Positions 53,947-62,146 of a stretch of 64,000 bases of DNA are shown here, in pieces. The notes below the pieces were generated by a model. That model ran no database searches. It had not been told where the DNA came from and saw only the letters and a program-made list of their open reading frames with translations. Positions within the stretch are counted from its first letter, which is position 1. Each line of letters opens with the position of its first letter. The stretch is from assembly GCF_009762325.1 (NCBI RefSeq), contig NZ_CP034348.1, positions 378,501-442,500 of the forward strand. The letters run 5' to 3'. Source of the DNA: Roseovarius faecimaris (GTDB lineage: Bacteria > Pseudomonadota > Alphaproteobacteria > Rhodobacterales > Rhodobacteraceae). A program made the translations under genes and the position numbers.

Positions 53947-55038
53947 TCATGGTTTGACAGGTTTCTGGAAGGGTTTGACAACTTTTGATCTGCGTTCGTT
54001 CTCCTTTTCCAGCGTCTCCATCTTTATCCGGTTGCGGTCCGCTAGGTTCGCAGACCGGGAGTAGTGGCGGGCCATAGACGGGGTTTTCTGCCCGAGCAGG
54101 TCTGCAATCTGGCGTTCCTCAAGCCCCGCCTCACGTAGCGTCGTGGCCACCGTATGCCGCAGCCCCTTGAGGGTCAGGCCGGGTTGAACAGCTTCCTCGG
54201 CTTCCAGCTTCTTCTTGAAGCGGTGCCAGACCGTCGAAAAGCCGTTATACGTCCAAGGCCTCCCAGCGGACGTTGCAAGGATCGTCACCGCGTCGTGGAT
54301 CGGTGCTGCGTCTAGAGCCTTTTGCAGCGTTGGGCCGATGGGAATGGCAACCTCTTCGCCGGTCTTGCCCCGGAAGCCCCAGATCGTGTCGGCGTCGATT
54401 TGGCGACGGGTCAGCTTGAGTGCATCGGACGGATCAAGGCCAGTGTTCATGATCAGCGCGACCGCCGCCCGGACGTGGGGCGCGGCCCTTTCCAGCACGA
54501 CGGCACGTTCCTCAACCGTCCAGGGCCGGTTGGCATAGGGCCGATCCTTCGGACGCGGCTTGGGAATGACGTCCGCTGCATAGTCTCGATCGATCAATCC
54601 TTTCGGAATGACATGGCGGAAAACTTGGCTCAGGACGGTGCGGACCATGTTTGCCCGCCGCCAGCCGATCTTGCGCGCCGCCTTGTCATGGATGCCCGAC
54701 ACAAGTGGCGTGGTGATTGCGGAAACCGGCGTGTCGCGGATCGGGTGCAGGAAATCAGCGCATTTGCGATAGTCGCGCTTTGTGGCATCTGCCAGATTGC
54801 CAAAGTGCTCAGTCTGGAAATAGGTATTTAACAATCCACCAAGAGTGCCGGGCTTGGGGGCCTGCGCTTTCTTCGTCTCAGCAATAGCCGCAATGCGGGC
54901 GCATTCTGCGAAAAACTCAGCCGATCCCAGCGGTGTCTTTTCCAGGTTAATCTTGTGGCCCGTGGCGCGATGATAGCAGCGCCGTTTTCCGTGCCGGTCA
55001 TTGAAAATCTTGAAACCCTTTACCCTGATTTGCGTCAT
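53947..55038 (-). CDS. Tyrosine recombinase/integrase next to tRNA-Phe
   Basis: A 363-residue site-specific recombinase. An N-terminal arm-binding/core-binding region (1-160) is followed by the catalytic domain. Visible active-site parts: FRGKTGEEV (Lys), LKGLRHTVATTL (Arg; Lys in place of the usual His) and LLGQKTPSMARHYSR (Tyr; Gln in place of the second His). The first Arg, normally TGLRxSD, reads TGLDPSDALKL. It points toward the tRNA, as island integrases often do. It starts at the stop of the small DNA-binding gene. It may still be active if another Arg serves; not certain. Confidence 0.9.
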   Translation of the reverse strand: MTQIRVKGFKIFNDRHGKRRCYHRATGHKINLEKTPLGSAEFFAECARIAAIAETKKAQAPKPGTLGGLLNTYFQTEHFGNLADATKRDYRKCADFLHPIRDTPVSAITTPLVSGIHDKAARKIGWRRANMVRTVLSQVFRHVIPKGLIDRDYAADVIPKPRPKDRPYANRPWTVEERAVVLERAAPHVRAAVALIMNTGLDPSDALKLTRRQIDADTIWGFRGKTGEEVAIPIGPTLQKALDAAPIHDAVTILATSAGRPWTYNGFSTVWHRFKKKLEAEEAVQPGLTLKGLRHTVATTLREAGLEERQIADLLGQKTPSMARHYSRSANLADRNRIKMETLEKENERRSKVVKPFQKPVKP

Positions 55039-55274
55039 TACAACTTCCCAAGAATGGCTTCTTGCGTGGCCATCTCAGCTCCTTCCTTCATCGTATCAAT
55101 CCAGCGGTCCAAGTCGCGCTTGTCCCATGACTTAGTGCCCAAGCGAATTTCGAGCGGTTGCACCGGGCAAGTTGTCTTGAAGTATTTGATGGGTAGGCCG
55201 GTGTATGCCGCTGCCTCTGTCTGGCTCAGCAAACGCTTTTCAAGGACGCAGATGTTTAGGTTTGCATTAGCCAT
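55038..55274 (-). CDS. Small excisionase-like DNA-binding protein
   Basis: A 78-residue protein. LSQTEAAAYTGLPIKYFK resembles the MerR/excisionase winged HTH, and SWDKRDLDRWIDTM ends the domain. Its stop overlaps the integrase start, so it is probably the directionality factor or a regulator of the integrase. The ATG giving MANANLN is chosen over an upstream extension. Confidence 0.75.
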   Translation of the reverse strand: MANANLNICVLEKRLLSQTEAAAYTGLPIKYFKTTCPVQPLEIRLGTKSWDKRDLDRWIDTMKEGAEMATQEAILGKL

Positions 55275-55352
55275 TAGTGTGGTCTCGCGATTTTGGCAGC
55301 CATGCCATACTCCGCCAAGAAGTGTGGGTCGTGGGCGTGTTGCCTGCAAAGG

Positions 55353-55565
55353 TCATGCGCCCGCCTCTATATTGGAGCCTGAATGCAGGTCTTGGCCGAC
55401 GCGATACTCCTGAACCGCGGCGTCAACCTCCGCTTCATTCCAATATACGCGACGGCCCATTTTCATTGGTGCTGGCAAGCGGCCGAGTTTCACGTCACGA
55501 TACAAGCTGGTCCGTGACCGACCGCCGAGTTTCGCAGATAGCTGTTCGAAGTTGATGAAGTTCAT
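55353..55565 (-). CDS. AlpA-type small DNA-binding protein
   Basis: A 70-residue protein with FEQLSAKLGGRSRTSLYRDV and GRLPAPMKMGRRVYWNEAEV, the pattern of AlpA/excisionase-like winged helices. It lies 78 bp upstream of the other small DNA-binding gene on the same strand. AlpA regulates integrase or excision genes in several elements. Confidence 0.8.
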   Translation of the reverse strand: MNFINFEQLSAKLGGRSRTSLYRDVKLGRLPAPMKMGRRVYWNEAEVDAAVQEYRVGQDLHSGSNIEAGA

Positions 55566-55666
55566 TCTGACGCTCCATGTTCCGTCATGGAGCATCAAAG
55601 CATAGATTGCCTTAGCAGTGCTATACACTCAGAATAAATTTGAACGTACATCGAGGGCACGCAAGA

Positions 55667-56323
55667 TCACTTCTTACTCTTATCGCCGGGAATGTGGTTC
55701 AGCGGATGAACTTGTGGGTGCATCTTTAAGATAGCCCCGACGTGCGGGGGAACGTCATCGCTTTCTATTCCAAACAAGCTGCTTTCGTGTCCCCGTAGTC
55801 CCAAGTCTATTTCGACCTCCCAGCGACCCCAAGGGACTGGCGGTTTGCGCCCTGAACGATCCCGCCGAATTGTCTGGCTGGCCGCCTCGAAGTCTGTATC
55901 CTTCAGCCCTTCTCTGGCATACCGCAAAGCATCCAGATATCCTCCTCCGGGCCATTGAATCAGGTCTTCGAACCATAGCTTGATCGTCTTCCGTGGCATC
56001 CATTTGTAAAGGAATGGGAGCCTCTGCCAGGCGCGGACGTACTGGTAGGCAGAAGCGCGAACGGTTTGGCGAAAGCTAGTCTTTAGACCTGTGAGATAGA
56101 GTTGCTCGGGATCGTGCAACCCGTCAATCTTGCCGCAGAGGAGCTTTGCATATCGATCACTGAAAGTGTGATGAGCCCATGCTGGCAGTGGAGCCAGCCC
56201 GTCTCTGGATGCCTTGAGGGCTTGGAGCGGCGCGAGCAAGTCTCCTTTGTCAAAGCAATTTTGAAGTGCCTTTAGTGTTGCTTCGCCACCCCAGGGGATT
56301 TCAATCTTCTGACCGTTTTGCAC
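55667..56323 (-). CDS. Hypothetical protein of the integrated element
   Basis: A 218-residue soluble protein rich in Trp, Tyr and basic residues (for example YQYVRAWQRLPFLYKWMPRK). I see no known domain, signal peptide or membrane helix. The base composition is lower in GC than the core genome, in keeping with transfer. It is between the AlpA-like gene and the HNH gene. Confidence 0.6.
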   Translation of the reverse strand: MQNGQKIEIPWGGEATLKALQNCFDKGDLLAPLQALKASRDGLAPLPAWAHHTFSDRYAKLLCGKIDGLHDPEQLYLTGLKTSFRQTVRASAYQYVRAWQRLPFLYKWMPRKTIKLWFEDLIQWPGGGYLDALRYAREGLKDTDFEAASQTIRRDRSGRKPPVPWGRWEVEIDLGLRGHESSLFGIESDDVPPHVGAILKMHPQVHPLNHIPGDKSKK

Positions 56324-56355
56324 TTCTTGTCCTTACCGCCACCTTACCGGCAGCG

Positions 56356-56688
56356 TCACTGCGTTTCGAATCGCTTGGGTTCATTATCGACGAGCGCCGG
56401 AGGCACGCAAACACTCACGGAGGCAATCGTCAGTTCCTTTCTTCCATCGCCAAGACATGCCGCTACATTTTTTGCACTTCGTGCATCAACGTCTTCATCA
56501 TAATGAGCGCGGTGATGGCAGTTGGGGCAGATGGCAATGACATATCGCGGGTCATCCGGCCCGCCATCAGTCATATGGCGGATGGGGTAGGCTCCCAAGT
56601 ACGGTTGACCTTTGGGAGTTATGAACGGAGCGGGTGCCCGGCAGTGCTCGCAATGCCCATCGTCGCGTGCGGACACATAGTCCCTCAA
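56356..56688 (-). CDS. HNH endonuclease-like protein, 5' end uncertain
   Basis: A 110-residue frame starting at TTG. It has a zinc/HNH module: CEHCRAPAPF, then TDGGPDDPRYVIAICPNCHHRAHYDED, giving two CxxC pairs and the HH-RxH residues. The family is usually longer upstream. The same frame stays open back to about 56806 (PIQETRTTTLFERSKAL, typical of such proteins) but without ATG or GTG. Two ATG frames with a good GGGAGGGAGGG site at about 56840-56850 enter in other phases. A frameshift near 56700-56800 is possible. Confidence 0.65.
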   Translation of the reverse strand: MRDYVSARDDGHCEHCRAPAPFITPKGQPYLGAYPIRHMTDGGPDDPRYVIAICPNCHHRAHYDEDVDARSAKNVAACLGDGRKELTIASVSVCVPPALVDNEPKRFETQ

Positions 56689-57161
56689 AGCTTTGCTGCG
56701 CTCGAATAGGGTCGTAGTTCTGGTTTCTTGAATTGGAGCGGCTTCAGCAGCCGCCAGAGCGCGGCGACATGGCTCGTCTTGGGGCCGGGGGCGGGCGGAG
56801 CGGTTTCATCGGCCTCAGCAGCTTCTGCCAGGCCCCCCATGCCATCTGATTTCCCTCCCTCCCCCTTTTCATTATCGCTTACTTAAGTGTTTCTTTGTCG
56901 GCATTCGACTTTCTTGCTTTTCTAGCAGTAGAGCATCAGAAACCAACCTTGGTGCACTGGTTGTTTCACGTGTCGTCTTTGCTTGGTAGTAGGCAGCTGG
57001 AGTATCGGTGAACTAAAGTTCACTTCGGGGTTTGCTGCCACCCAATCTTTATCATTCTTAGCGCGCCTCAGAGCCGCTCGATGCGCTTTCTATCACTTGC
57101 TGGGAAGAGTAAGACCATGCGGTAATCCGGACGGCCGCGCGGCCCGGTTTCAGGCCAATTG
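56689..57161. other. Spacer with possible 5' part of the HNH gene
   Basis: About 470 bp. The first 150 bp may code the N-terminal part of the HNH protein (see that entry). The next part is AT-rich around 56870-56960 and likely holds the promoter. The palindrome GTGAACT-AA-AGTTCAC is at 57008-57023. No further gene is convincing. Confidence 0.5.
57008..57023. promoter_or_regulatory. Palindromic site GTGAACTAAAGTTCAC
   Basis: Perfect 7-bp arms around AA, inside the integrated element. A near copy, GTGCACTCAAGTTCAC, is at 57568-57583, one mismatch per arm. Both are preceded by CG. They look like operators of an element-encoded regulator. Confidence 0.45.
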
Positions 57162-57347
57162 TCAGGATGCGGCTTCTATGTGGTCCGCAAATATCCGCAA
57201 TGCCGCCGCCGCCGCATCTCGTTCATACCGCGCTTGCAGCGTATGGTCATTGACCTGCATTAGGGCTCTAATTTGGTGCGCATCACCAGCCTCACATGCG
57301 GCAACAGCTTGTTCGATGATTTCGATGAAGTTTGTTGGGTGGGTCAT
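57162..57347 (-). CDS. Small hypothetical protein of the element
   Basis: A 61-residue helical protein, MTHPTNFIEIIEQAV at the start. A weak GGGAT lies upstream of the ATG. No family recognised. Length and position make it uncertain; it might be an antitoxin-like or regulatory protein. Confidence 0.45.
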   Translation of the reverse strand: MTHPTNFIEIIEQAVAACEAGDAHQIRALMQVNDHTLQARYERDAAAAALRIFADHIEAAS

Positions 57348-57881
57348 AGATTGATCCCGTGGGTTCTATGCCGGGTTTTTCCCGCCATTCCTGCTAAATC
57401 TTAAATGATTTCCTGCCGATTTGTAAAAAAAATCCTATTAACCTATTGTTATTAATTGTTTAAATGAGGTTCAGGATTTCCCATTTTAATCTTTGAGATA
57501 ACCATCATCCTTACCTATATAGATGGTCTCCGACAAACTCGGGACGATGCACAGCGACCAAATCGCGGTGCACTCAAGTTCACTGATCCCGTTTGGCCCC
57601 AACACCGGACGTTCGTGCAAGGGGCAGTGAATTCACACCCAGAGCCCACAGCGGAAGTAATGATTCCTCGCTGCGCGCGCGCGCAGCACGGAAATTGCTG
57701 CGGGCACTTGGATTTTGGCGCGCGAAGGCGGCGGTGAAACCGGCCATTCATTCGGGCTGCTACTAAGTTTGGAGCACAAACCCGCGGGTGGCAGGCCAGA
57801 TACAATCAGGATTGCGAGTAGCATTCCAACGTCAGCGCGGTGCTGATGCTTGGGTTAGGAGGGCGGCAAGGAGGGCAAATC
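57348..57881. other. AT-rich and repeat-bearing spacer before the second recombinase
   Basis: About 530 bp. The first part (57395-57500) is very AT-rich with T and A runs, a good promoter region. Then come the second copy of the 16-bp palindrome at 57568-57583 and an alternating CG run near 57676-57687. No gene is convincing; open frames in this part lack start signals. Confidence 0.5.
57568..57583. promoter_or_regulatory. Second copy of the GTGxACTxAAGTTCAC palindrome
   Basis: GTGCACT-CA-AGTTCAC, differing from the site at 57008-57023 at two positions. Lies 300 bp upstream of the short recombinase gene. Confidence 0.4.
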
Positions 57882-58514
57882 ATGCCTCGATTCCAACTTC
57901 CTGCTGTTACCCCGAAACGTAAAACCTGGAACAAGGGGCGGATCGTCGGCCAGAAGCGACCGCTGCTACCAAAACAGGTTTGGGCCATCCGAGCGCGACT
58001 GGAGCTGGCGAACAACCTTCGCGATCTGGCGCTATTTAACGTTGCCATCGACAGCAAGCTACGTGGATGTGATCTGGTCAGGCTCTCTGTGGTCGATCTG
58101 GTCAAAGAAGATCGCGTCCGAGAACGTGTTTCGGTCATTCAGAGCAAAACCAAGCGGCCTGTTCAGTTTGAACTGACGGAAAACACAAGGGAAACTGTCT
58201 TGGCTTGGGTCAAGTCACCCGAGATGTTGGCCTGCTCGTTCATGTTTCCCAGCCGCTTCCACGATCGACCGCATATCTCAACCCGTCAATATGGCCGGTT
58301 GGTGCACGATTGGGTGTCGTCGATTGGTCTGGAACCAAGCGGATACGGAACGCATTCGCTTCGCCGAACCAAAGCTGCTGAGATCTATCGAAAAACAGGT
58401 AACCTGCGCGCAGTTCAGCTCTTGCTAGGACACACAAAGGTCGACAGCACGGTGCGCTACTTGGGAGTTGAACTCGAAGATGCGCTGAGTATCGCCGAAA
58501 ATATTGACCTTTAG
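57882..58514 (+). CDS. Short tyrosine recombinase
   Basis: A 210-residue recombinase that is essentially a catalytic domain with a short N-terminal arm. The active residues are all present: Arg in SKLRGCDL, Lys in SKTKRPV, His and Arg in THSLRRT, His in LLGHTKVDS, Tyr in VRYLGV. GGAGGG precedes the ATG. Similar short recombinases without a core-binding domain occur singly in alphaproteobacterial genomes. It is 2.8 kb from the tRNA-linked integrase and may mark a nested element or a distinct recombination system. Confidence 0.9.
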   Translation: MPRFQLPAVTPKRKTWNKGRIVGQKRPLLPKQVWAIRARLELANNLRDLALFNVAIDSKLRGCDLVRLSVVDLVKEDRVRERVSVIQSKTKRPVQFELTENTRETVLAWVKSPEMLACSFMFPSRFHDRPHISTRQYGRLVHDWVSSIGLEPSGYGTHSLRRTKAAEIYRKTGNLRAVQLLLGHTKVDSTVRYLGVELEDALSIAENIDL

Positions 58515-58709
58515 GCATTGGGTGAGCGGCTGATGCCGCTCGCCTTTGCGGGCCGACCCGCTGCAAGCATCAGGTTTGACGTAAAATGACCAGCGCCGCC
58601 AAAATCTATTTGGCGTCCGCTCGCCATAACCATCCCGGACCAGATAAAGTCGGGTGAATTGGCTGCCAGCTCCAAGTGGGCAATCACTCAGACGGCCAAC
58701 CCTTTTAGC
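58515..58709. other. Short spacer after the second recombinase
   Basis: About 195 bp in which no gene or clear structure is seen. Confidence 0.4.
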
Positions 58710-59390
58710 TCAAGTAGCGATACGGATGGCGGCGCAAAGTTCGGGGTGCAGAATCCAGTTCCCCGGTTTCTCTTCGTGTCCGGAAACACCGCGAGAACCA
58801 ATTAACGCCATTCCATCACAACTGGTTGAAGGCACCTTGGAACCTGACTCTGAAGACAAATATCCAGCAATCGTTCGACCCGCGCTTGCTAGAGCCTTTC
58901 TTGCCGAGATAGTGGACTTGTAGCTGCCCGCATTCGCGATCCTCTCCTCTGTCAACCCATCTGCTTCCGCCAGTGACAACGCCATCAACATGGCGCCCTG
59001 CGGTTTTGTCAGCTTTACAGTGTTGAGGGCCTCAACGTATTCGTCGGATGTTGGTACCTGTGTCCCGGTGCTTTGATCTGTCCTGCGGTCCTCGCTCCTG
59101 CGGATATCACGCGCGTCGATGGCGGAATGCAACGCGGCGATTGCGGCCTCTTCAGTCTCACCAGTTGCCTCGGCAATCAGACCGCGTGCCTTTGTTGGTG
59201 GCATTGGGAATGCCCGGGCCATGTATACACCCGCGATATAACCGGACTTGATCTGATATCTACCATACTCGCCCACACGGATCGTCGCAGCGGCTTCTTT
59301 CTTGGGCTCCTTGGCCTTCGATTTCTTGGACATACCCTTGAAGATGCCACGCCCCGCATCTGATCTGTTTGGCGCTGTGTAAACTGACAT
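58710..59390 (-). CDS. Hypothetical protein, basic N-terminus and helical core
   Basis: A 226-residue protein starting at ATG with AGGAG 9 nt upstream. The N-terminus has a Lys/Glu-rich run (SKKSKAKEPKKEAAATI), and the middle reads YGRYQIKSGYIAGVYMARAF. A later helical segment, LTEERIANAGSYKSTISARKAL, resembles a winged-helix-like turn. A second ATG at 59333 is an alternative start. No known family recognised; likely element cargo. Confidence 0.6.
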   Translation of the reverse strand: MSVYTAPNRSDAGRGIFKGMSKKSKAKEPKKEAAATIRVGEYGRYQIKSGYIAGVYMARAFPMPPTKARGLIAEATGETEEAAIAALHSAIDARDIRRSEDRRTDQSTGTQVPTSDEYVEALNTVKLTKPQGAMLMALSLAEADGLTEERIANAGSYKSTISARKALASAGRTIAGYLSSESGSKVPSTSCDGMALIGSRGVSGHEEKPGNWILHPELCAAIRIAT

Positions 59391-59509
59391 TGGCTGGTCT
59401 CCTGAGGATGGCAAGTCACAACGCCAGTTCGGTGGTTACCGATCCGGGCAATGGAACTGCTGCGTTAGTCGGTGGAAGAAAACTAAGAAACAAATGGCCG
59501 TCGGGCGAT

Positions 59510-59532
59510 GGGACGCTCCAAAGGAGCGCCCC
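59510..59532 (-). terminator. Hairpin after cspA
   Basis: GGGACGCTCC and GGAGCGCCCC form a 10-bp stem (one G-T/A-C defect) around AAA, 10 bp beyond the cspA stop on the minus strand. It probably ends the cspA transcript. Confidence 0.65.
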
Positions 59533-59542
59533 GTTGCATAAT

Positions 59543-59749
59543 TCAGGCGAGCGCGATGTTGGTTGCGCTTTCGCGGCCATCGCGGCCGGACTCGACGTCG
59601 AAGGTCACCTTCTGATCGTCGTTCAGGGTGGTCATGCCCGACTTCTCGAGTGCGGAGATGTGCAAGAACACATCCTTTCCACCTGTGTCAGGTGCAATGA
59701 AGCCGAAGCCTTTGGTGGTGTTGAACCATTTCACTGTGCCGTTGGCCAT
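59543..59749 (-). CDS. cspA: Cold-shock protein (CspA family)
   Basis: A 68-residue RNA/DNA-binding protein. RNP motifs KGFGFI and DVFLHIS are present, with GTVKWFN at the start. AAGGAAAATTC lies upstream. About 150 bp of leader before the next gene allows the long 5' UTR typical of cold-shock genes. Confidence 0.95.
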   Translation of the reverse strand: MANGTVKWFNTTKGFGFIAPDTGGKDVFLHISALEKSGMTTLNDDQKVTFDVESGRDGRESATNIALA

Positions 59750-60005
59750 GTGAATTTTCCTTATTTGATCGCTGCCCGCGACATGCGGCAGCCCGGCTTC
59801 TTACAACAGTGTCTAGCGCTGTGAGCCGGTAAAGGAAAACAGAGGGTCGAATGGAGTTCAGTAGCTATATATATGTGGTGGCCTCCCGGCTGAGTTACAA
59901 GGTGCGGGCCAACTGATCGCCAGTATTTCCTTTGCCAAATGAGCTTTTATCCCCTAAAGATCACAAGCTGCTGGATACCCTGGCAGCCAGAAAAGGAAAG
60001 CCGTA

Positions 60006-60140
60006 ATGTCGTTCAACGACTTGGCGAAGAATGAGGCCGCCGAAAAAAAGGCCTCGCAAGAAAAAGATACGAAATCGCAGACTGCAACTAAACGACCTTC
60101 TGAAGCAAAGACCGAGCCCACCGACCCAAAAACGGGTTGA
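60006..60140 (+). CDS. Small Lys/Glu-rich hypothetical protein
   Basis: A 44-residue protein starting MSFNDLAKNEAAEKK and rich in Lys, Glu, Ala and Thr, so probably disordered. AAAGGAAAG stands 4-12 nt before the ATG. Too short for general gene finders; the strong ribosome-binding site and the neighbouring small genes support it. An opposite frame is its shadow. Confidence 0.65.
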   Translation: MSFNDLAKNEAAEKKASQEKDTKSQTATKRPSEAKTEPTDPKTG

Positions 60141-60187
60141 AAGGCTGAGCATTTAGGCTTCTCTTATCCAGCGTAAGAGGGTCGGCG

Positions 60188-60424
60188 TTACAAGCGTTGC
60201 GAAAGGTTGCCGCCAAGAACGATCCCATTGATCAGCTTGGCGGTTACCGTATGTAATTTTCGCTCTAATTCTGGACCTTGGGCATTTTCGTGGGTGGCTG
60301 CCGCATCGCGGAGAATGCCGACAATCTCGCGCTCCGGCAGCAGATTGCTGTCTTGCAAGGCAAGTAGGAGGGCCTCGCAAATCGAGAAGGCTGCCATGCC
60401 TGCGGGGTCTTGTGGGTCTGACAT
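60188..60424 (-). CDS. Small conserved-looking protein, divergent from the Crp/Fnr regulator
   Basis: A 78-residue protein (MSDPQDPAGMAAFSICEALL) with a helical, acidic core that continues LPEREIVGILRDAAATHENA. GAGGAATGCC precedes the ATG. The upstream open extension crosses into the regulator's promoter and is not used. It may be controlled by the divergent regulator. Function unknown. Confidence 0.7.
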   Translation of the reverse strand: MSDPQDPAGMAAFSICEALLLALQDSNLLPEREIVGILRDAAATHENAQGPELERKLHTVTAKLINGIVLGGNLSQRL

Positions 60425-60572
60425 CGGGCATTCCTCTTTCGTTCGTTCTATTACGGCCGAGTTGGGACTTGATCGTCCTAAACTCACAAAGAGTTTGGTA
60501 TCCCGTACTGATCGAAAGCAGTCTCGGCGCCGAATTCTTCTATGAGTACCCGCCGGTTCGGGAGGGACCGAT

Positions 60573-61304
60573 ATGAACATCAAAGCCAGTCCACTCACCC
60601 AAAAGCTTTCTGCGTTCGTTGCACTGTCGGAGACTGAACTGGTCGTTCTTGAACGCTTGCACCAGAGAAGGAAGTCTTTCTCAGCAGGGCGCGATTTGGT
60701 TCACCAAGGCCAATCCGAACAGGCGGCCTACATCCTGGCGTCGGGTTGGGTCGTTTCTTACAAGATCCAGCCTGACGGGTCGCGGCAGATTGTTGATTTC
60801 CAGATACCGGGGGATTTTCTGGGGCTGCGCAGCGTTCTTTTGCACACATCAGATCATGGGATCGAACCCATCGTCGATATCGAGGCTGCGGAAGTTCTGG
60901 TGAGCGATCTTCTGCAAGCCTTCGCAGAGACACCCCGGCTGGCCACAGCCGTTCTCTGGGCCGTGTCGCGCGACGAAGCGATGGTTGTCGAACATCTGGT
61001 TGGGCTGGGGCGGCGCAATGCGGATGCGCGCATGGCGCATTTCCTGCTGGAACTTGGCGTGAGACTGTCACTTGTCGGTATGGGAAGTCGGCAAGGCTAT
61101 GCCTGTCCGCTCACACAGTATCATCTGGGGGATGCGTTGGGGTTAAGTGCTATCCACGTCAACCGCGTCCTTCGCAAACTCCGCGAAGGCGGGCTCGTCT
61201 CGTTTCAGAGCGGGCTGGTCACGTTCGATGACTACGAGGGGCTGGTTGCGTTGGCGGATTTCGATCCGGCCTATCTCGATCAGTCACGGCCTCTTTTGCC
61301 GTGA
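60573..61304 (+). CDS. Crp/Fnr family transcriptional regulator
   Basis: A 243-residue regulator: cyclic-nucleotide-binding beta barrel (about 12-130), a long dimer helix (about 130-165) and a winged HTH with LTQYHLGDALGLSAIHVNRV (about 180-205). There are no N-terminal Cys for a [4Fe-4S] cluster, so it is not an oxygen-sensing FNR; the ligand is unknown. Only a TTGAT half-site is seen near 60469. It is surrounded by small genes that may form its regulon. Confidence 0.9.
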   Translation: MNIKASPLTQKLSAFVALSETELVVLERLHQRRKSFSAGRDLVHQGQSEQAAYILASGWVVSYKIQPDGSRQIVDFQIPGDFLGLRSVLLHTSDHGIEPIVDIEAAEVLVSDLLQAFAETPRLATAVLWAVSRDEAMVVEHLVGLGRRNADARMAHFLLELGVRLSLVGMGSRQGYACPLTQYHLGDALGLSAIHVNRVLRKLREGGLVSFQSGLVTFDDYEGLVALADFDPAYLDQSRPLLP

Positions 61305-61308
61305 AAAA

Positions 61309-61329
61309 GCCGCCCTAAGTTTGGGCGGC
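61309..61329. terminator. Bidirectional terminator after the Crp/Fnr gene
   Basis: GCCGCCC and GGGCGGC form a 7-bp stem around TAAGTTT, with AAAAA on the left and a T-rich segment to the right. It lies between the regulator and the convergent 66-residue gene and can serve both. Confidence 0.7.
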
Positions 61330-61359
61330 CCTGTCGTCTTTTCACAGGCCATACCGACA

Positions 61360-61560
61360 TTACATCAAGGCGCGGCTCGCTTGCTTGAGCTCGTTGTGGG
61401 CCTCTTCGTCGTTTTCGGCTTCATGTGCCTTTTCAGCGGCCTGATAGTGCTTCAGCGCTGCGGCCTTCTTGGGGCCTTCGGGTGCCTTGTCCCAGGCAGC
61501 CTTGACGGAAGCCATGTGTTTCACGGTCTGGTTTTCCTCAGTTTGGTTTTCTACACTCAT
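61360..61560 (-). CDS. Small helical hypothetical protein
   Basis: A 66-residue protein (MSVENQTEENQTVKHM) with a charged helical body AAALKHYQAAEKAHEAENDE. AAAGGACAATTCC precedes the ATG. It looks like one or two amphipathic helices with Ala/Glu/Lys periodicity. Function unknown; it is part of the small-gene group. Confidence 0.65.
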   Translation of the reverse strand: MSVENQTEENQTVKHMASVKAAWDKAPEGPKKAAALKHYQAAEKAHEAENDEEAHNELKQASRALM

Positions 61561-61729
61561 GGAATTGTCCTTTCCTGGACGGTCCGAGAATAAGAGGCGC
61601 AGAATGCATACAGTTCTATTGAGGAACTGCATGTGCCCCGCGCCTCTGAGCTACTCGGAAATAACCACCATGACTTTCGGTGGGTTGGTTCACCTAACCG
61701 GTTTCTCGGTGTCCTTGCACTGACGCAGG

Positions 61730-62146
61730 TTAGCCCGTCTGAGCCAGATAGAAGAACCACGTTAGAACCACGAATCCAACGAGGGCCATCGTTGTCCATG
61801 AGATCGATATTTTAGGAGAGTTGTTGGTGCCTGCTTCGCATGGTTTCGAAACGCGAAGCGGCGCGCGTTTTGGCAGCAGTAAAACCAGCTTCGCCGCTCT
61901 GCCCTCGCTTGCCAAAGCCAGCGCCGGAATATCGGTAATCGCTTCAAAATGCGTTGTCAGCCGAACTTGCGCGTCCTCCCGAGCCAAACGTGCAAGCTCA
62001 CGCGCCTCGGTCCACGGCTCGAGGTCAAGGCGTGCAAGAGCTGACAAGACCGTCACGGCTGCACCGGTTCGGTCCTCCCCCAATTCCGCGAAGAGGAAGG
62101 CATCGTAGTCACTGCCATCTGGGTGAAGGACGTCTGAGGCGGACAT
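61730..62146 (-). CDS. Hypothetical protein with C-terminal membrane anchor
   Basis: A 138-residue protein starting MSASDVLHPDGSDYDAFLFA after GGAAACCC. A helical soluble part includes VTVLSALARLDLEPWTEARE, and the end has one membrane helix (TTMALVGFVVLTWFFYLAQ). The N-terminal pattern recalls small conserved proteins in Rhodobacteraceae genomes. Function unknown. Confidence 0.65.
   Translation of the reverse strand: MSASDVLHPDGSDYDAFLFAELGEDRTGAAVTVLSALARLDLEPWTEARELARLAREDAQVRLTTHFEAITDIPALALASEGRAAKLVLLLPKRAPLRVSKPCEAGTNNSPKISISWTTMALVGFVVLTWFFYLAQTG

Noticed and set aside
53906-59414. Complete prophage
   Set aside because: No terminase, capsid, tail or lysis genes were seen; only integration-related and unknown genes.
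59961-60152. A 63-codon Phe/Leu-rich frame on the minus strand
   Set aside because: It is the shadow of the 44-residue Lys/Glu-rich gene at 60006, which has a proper ribosome-binding site.
60466-60480. FNR box before the Crp/Fnr gene
   Set aside because: Only a TTGAT half-site is present; the second half is missing.
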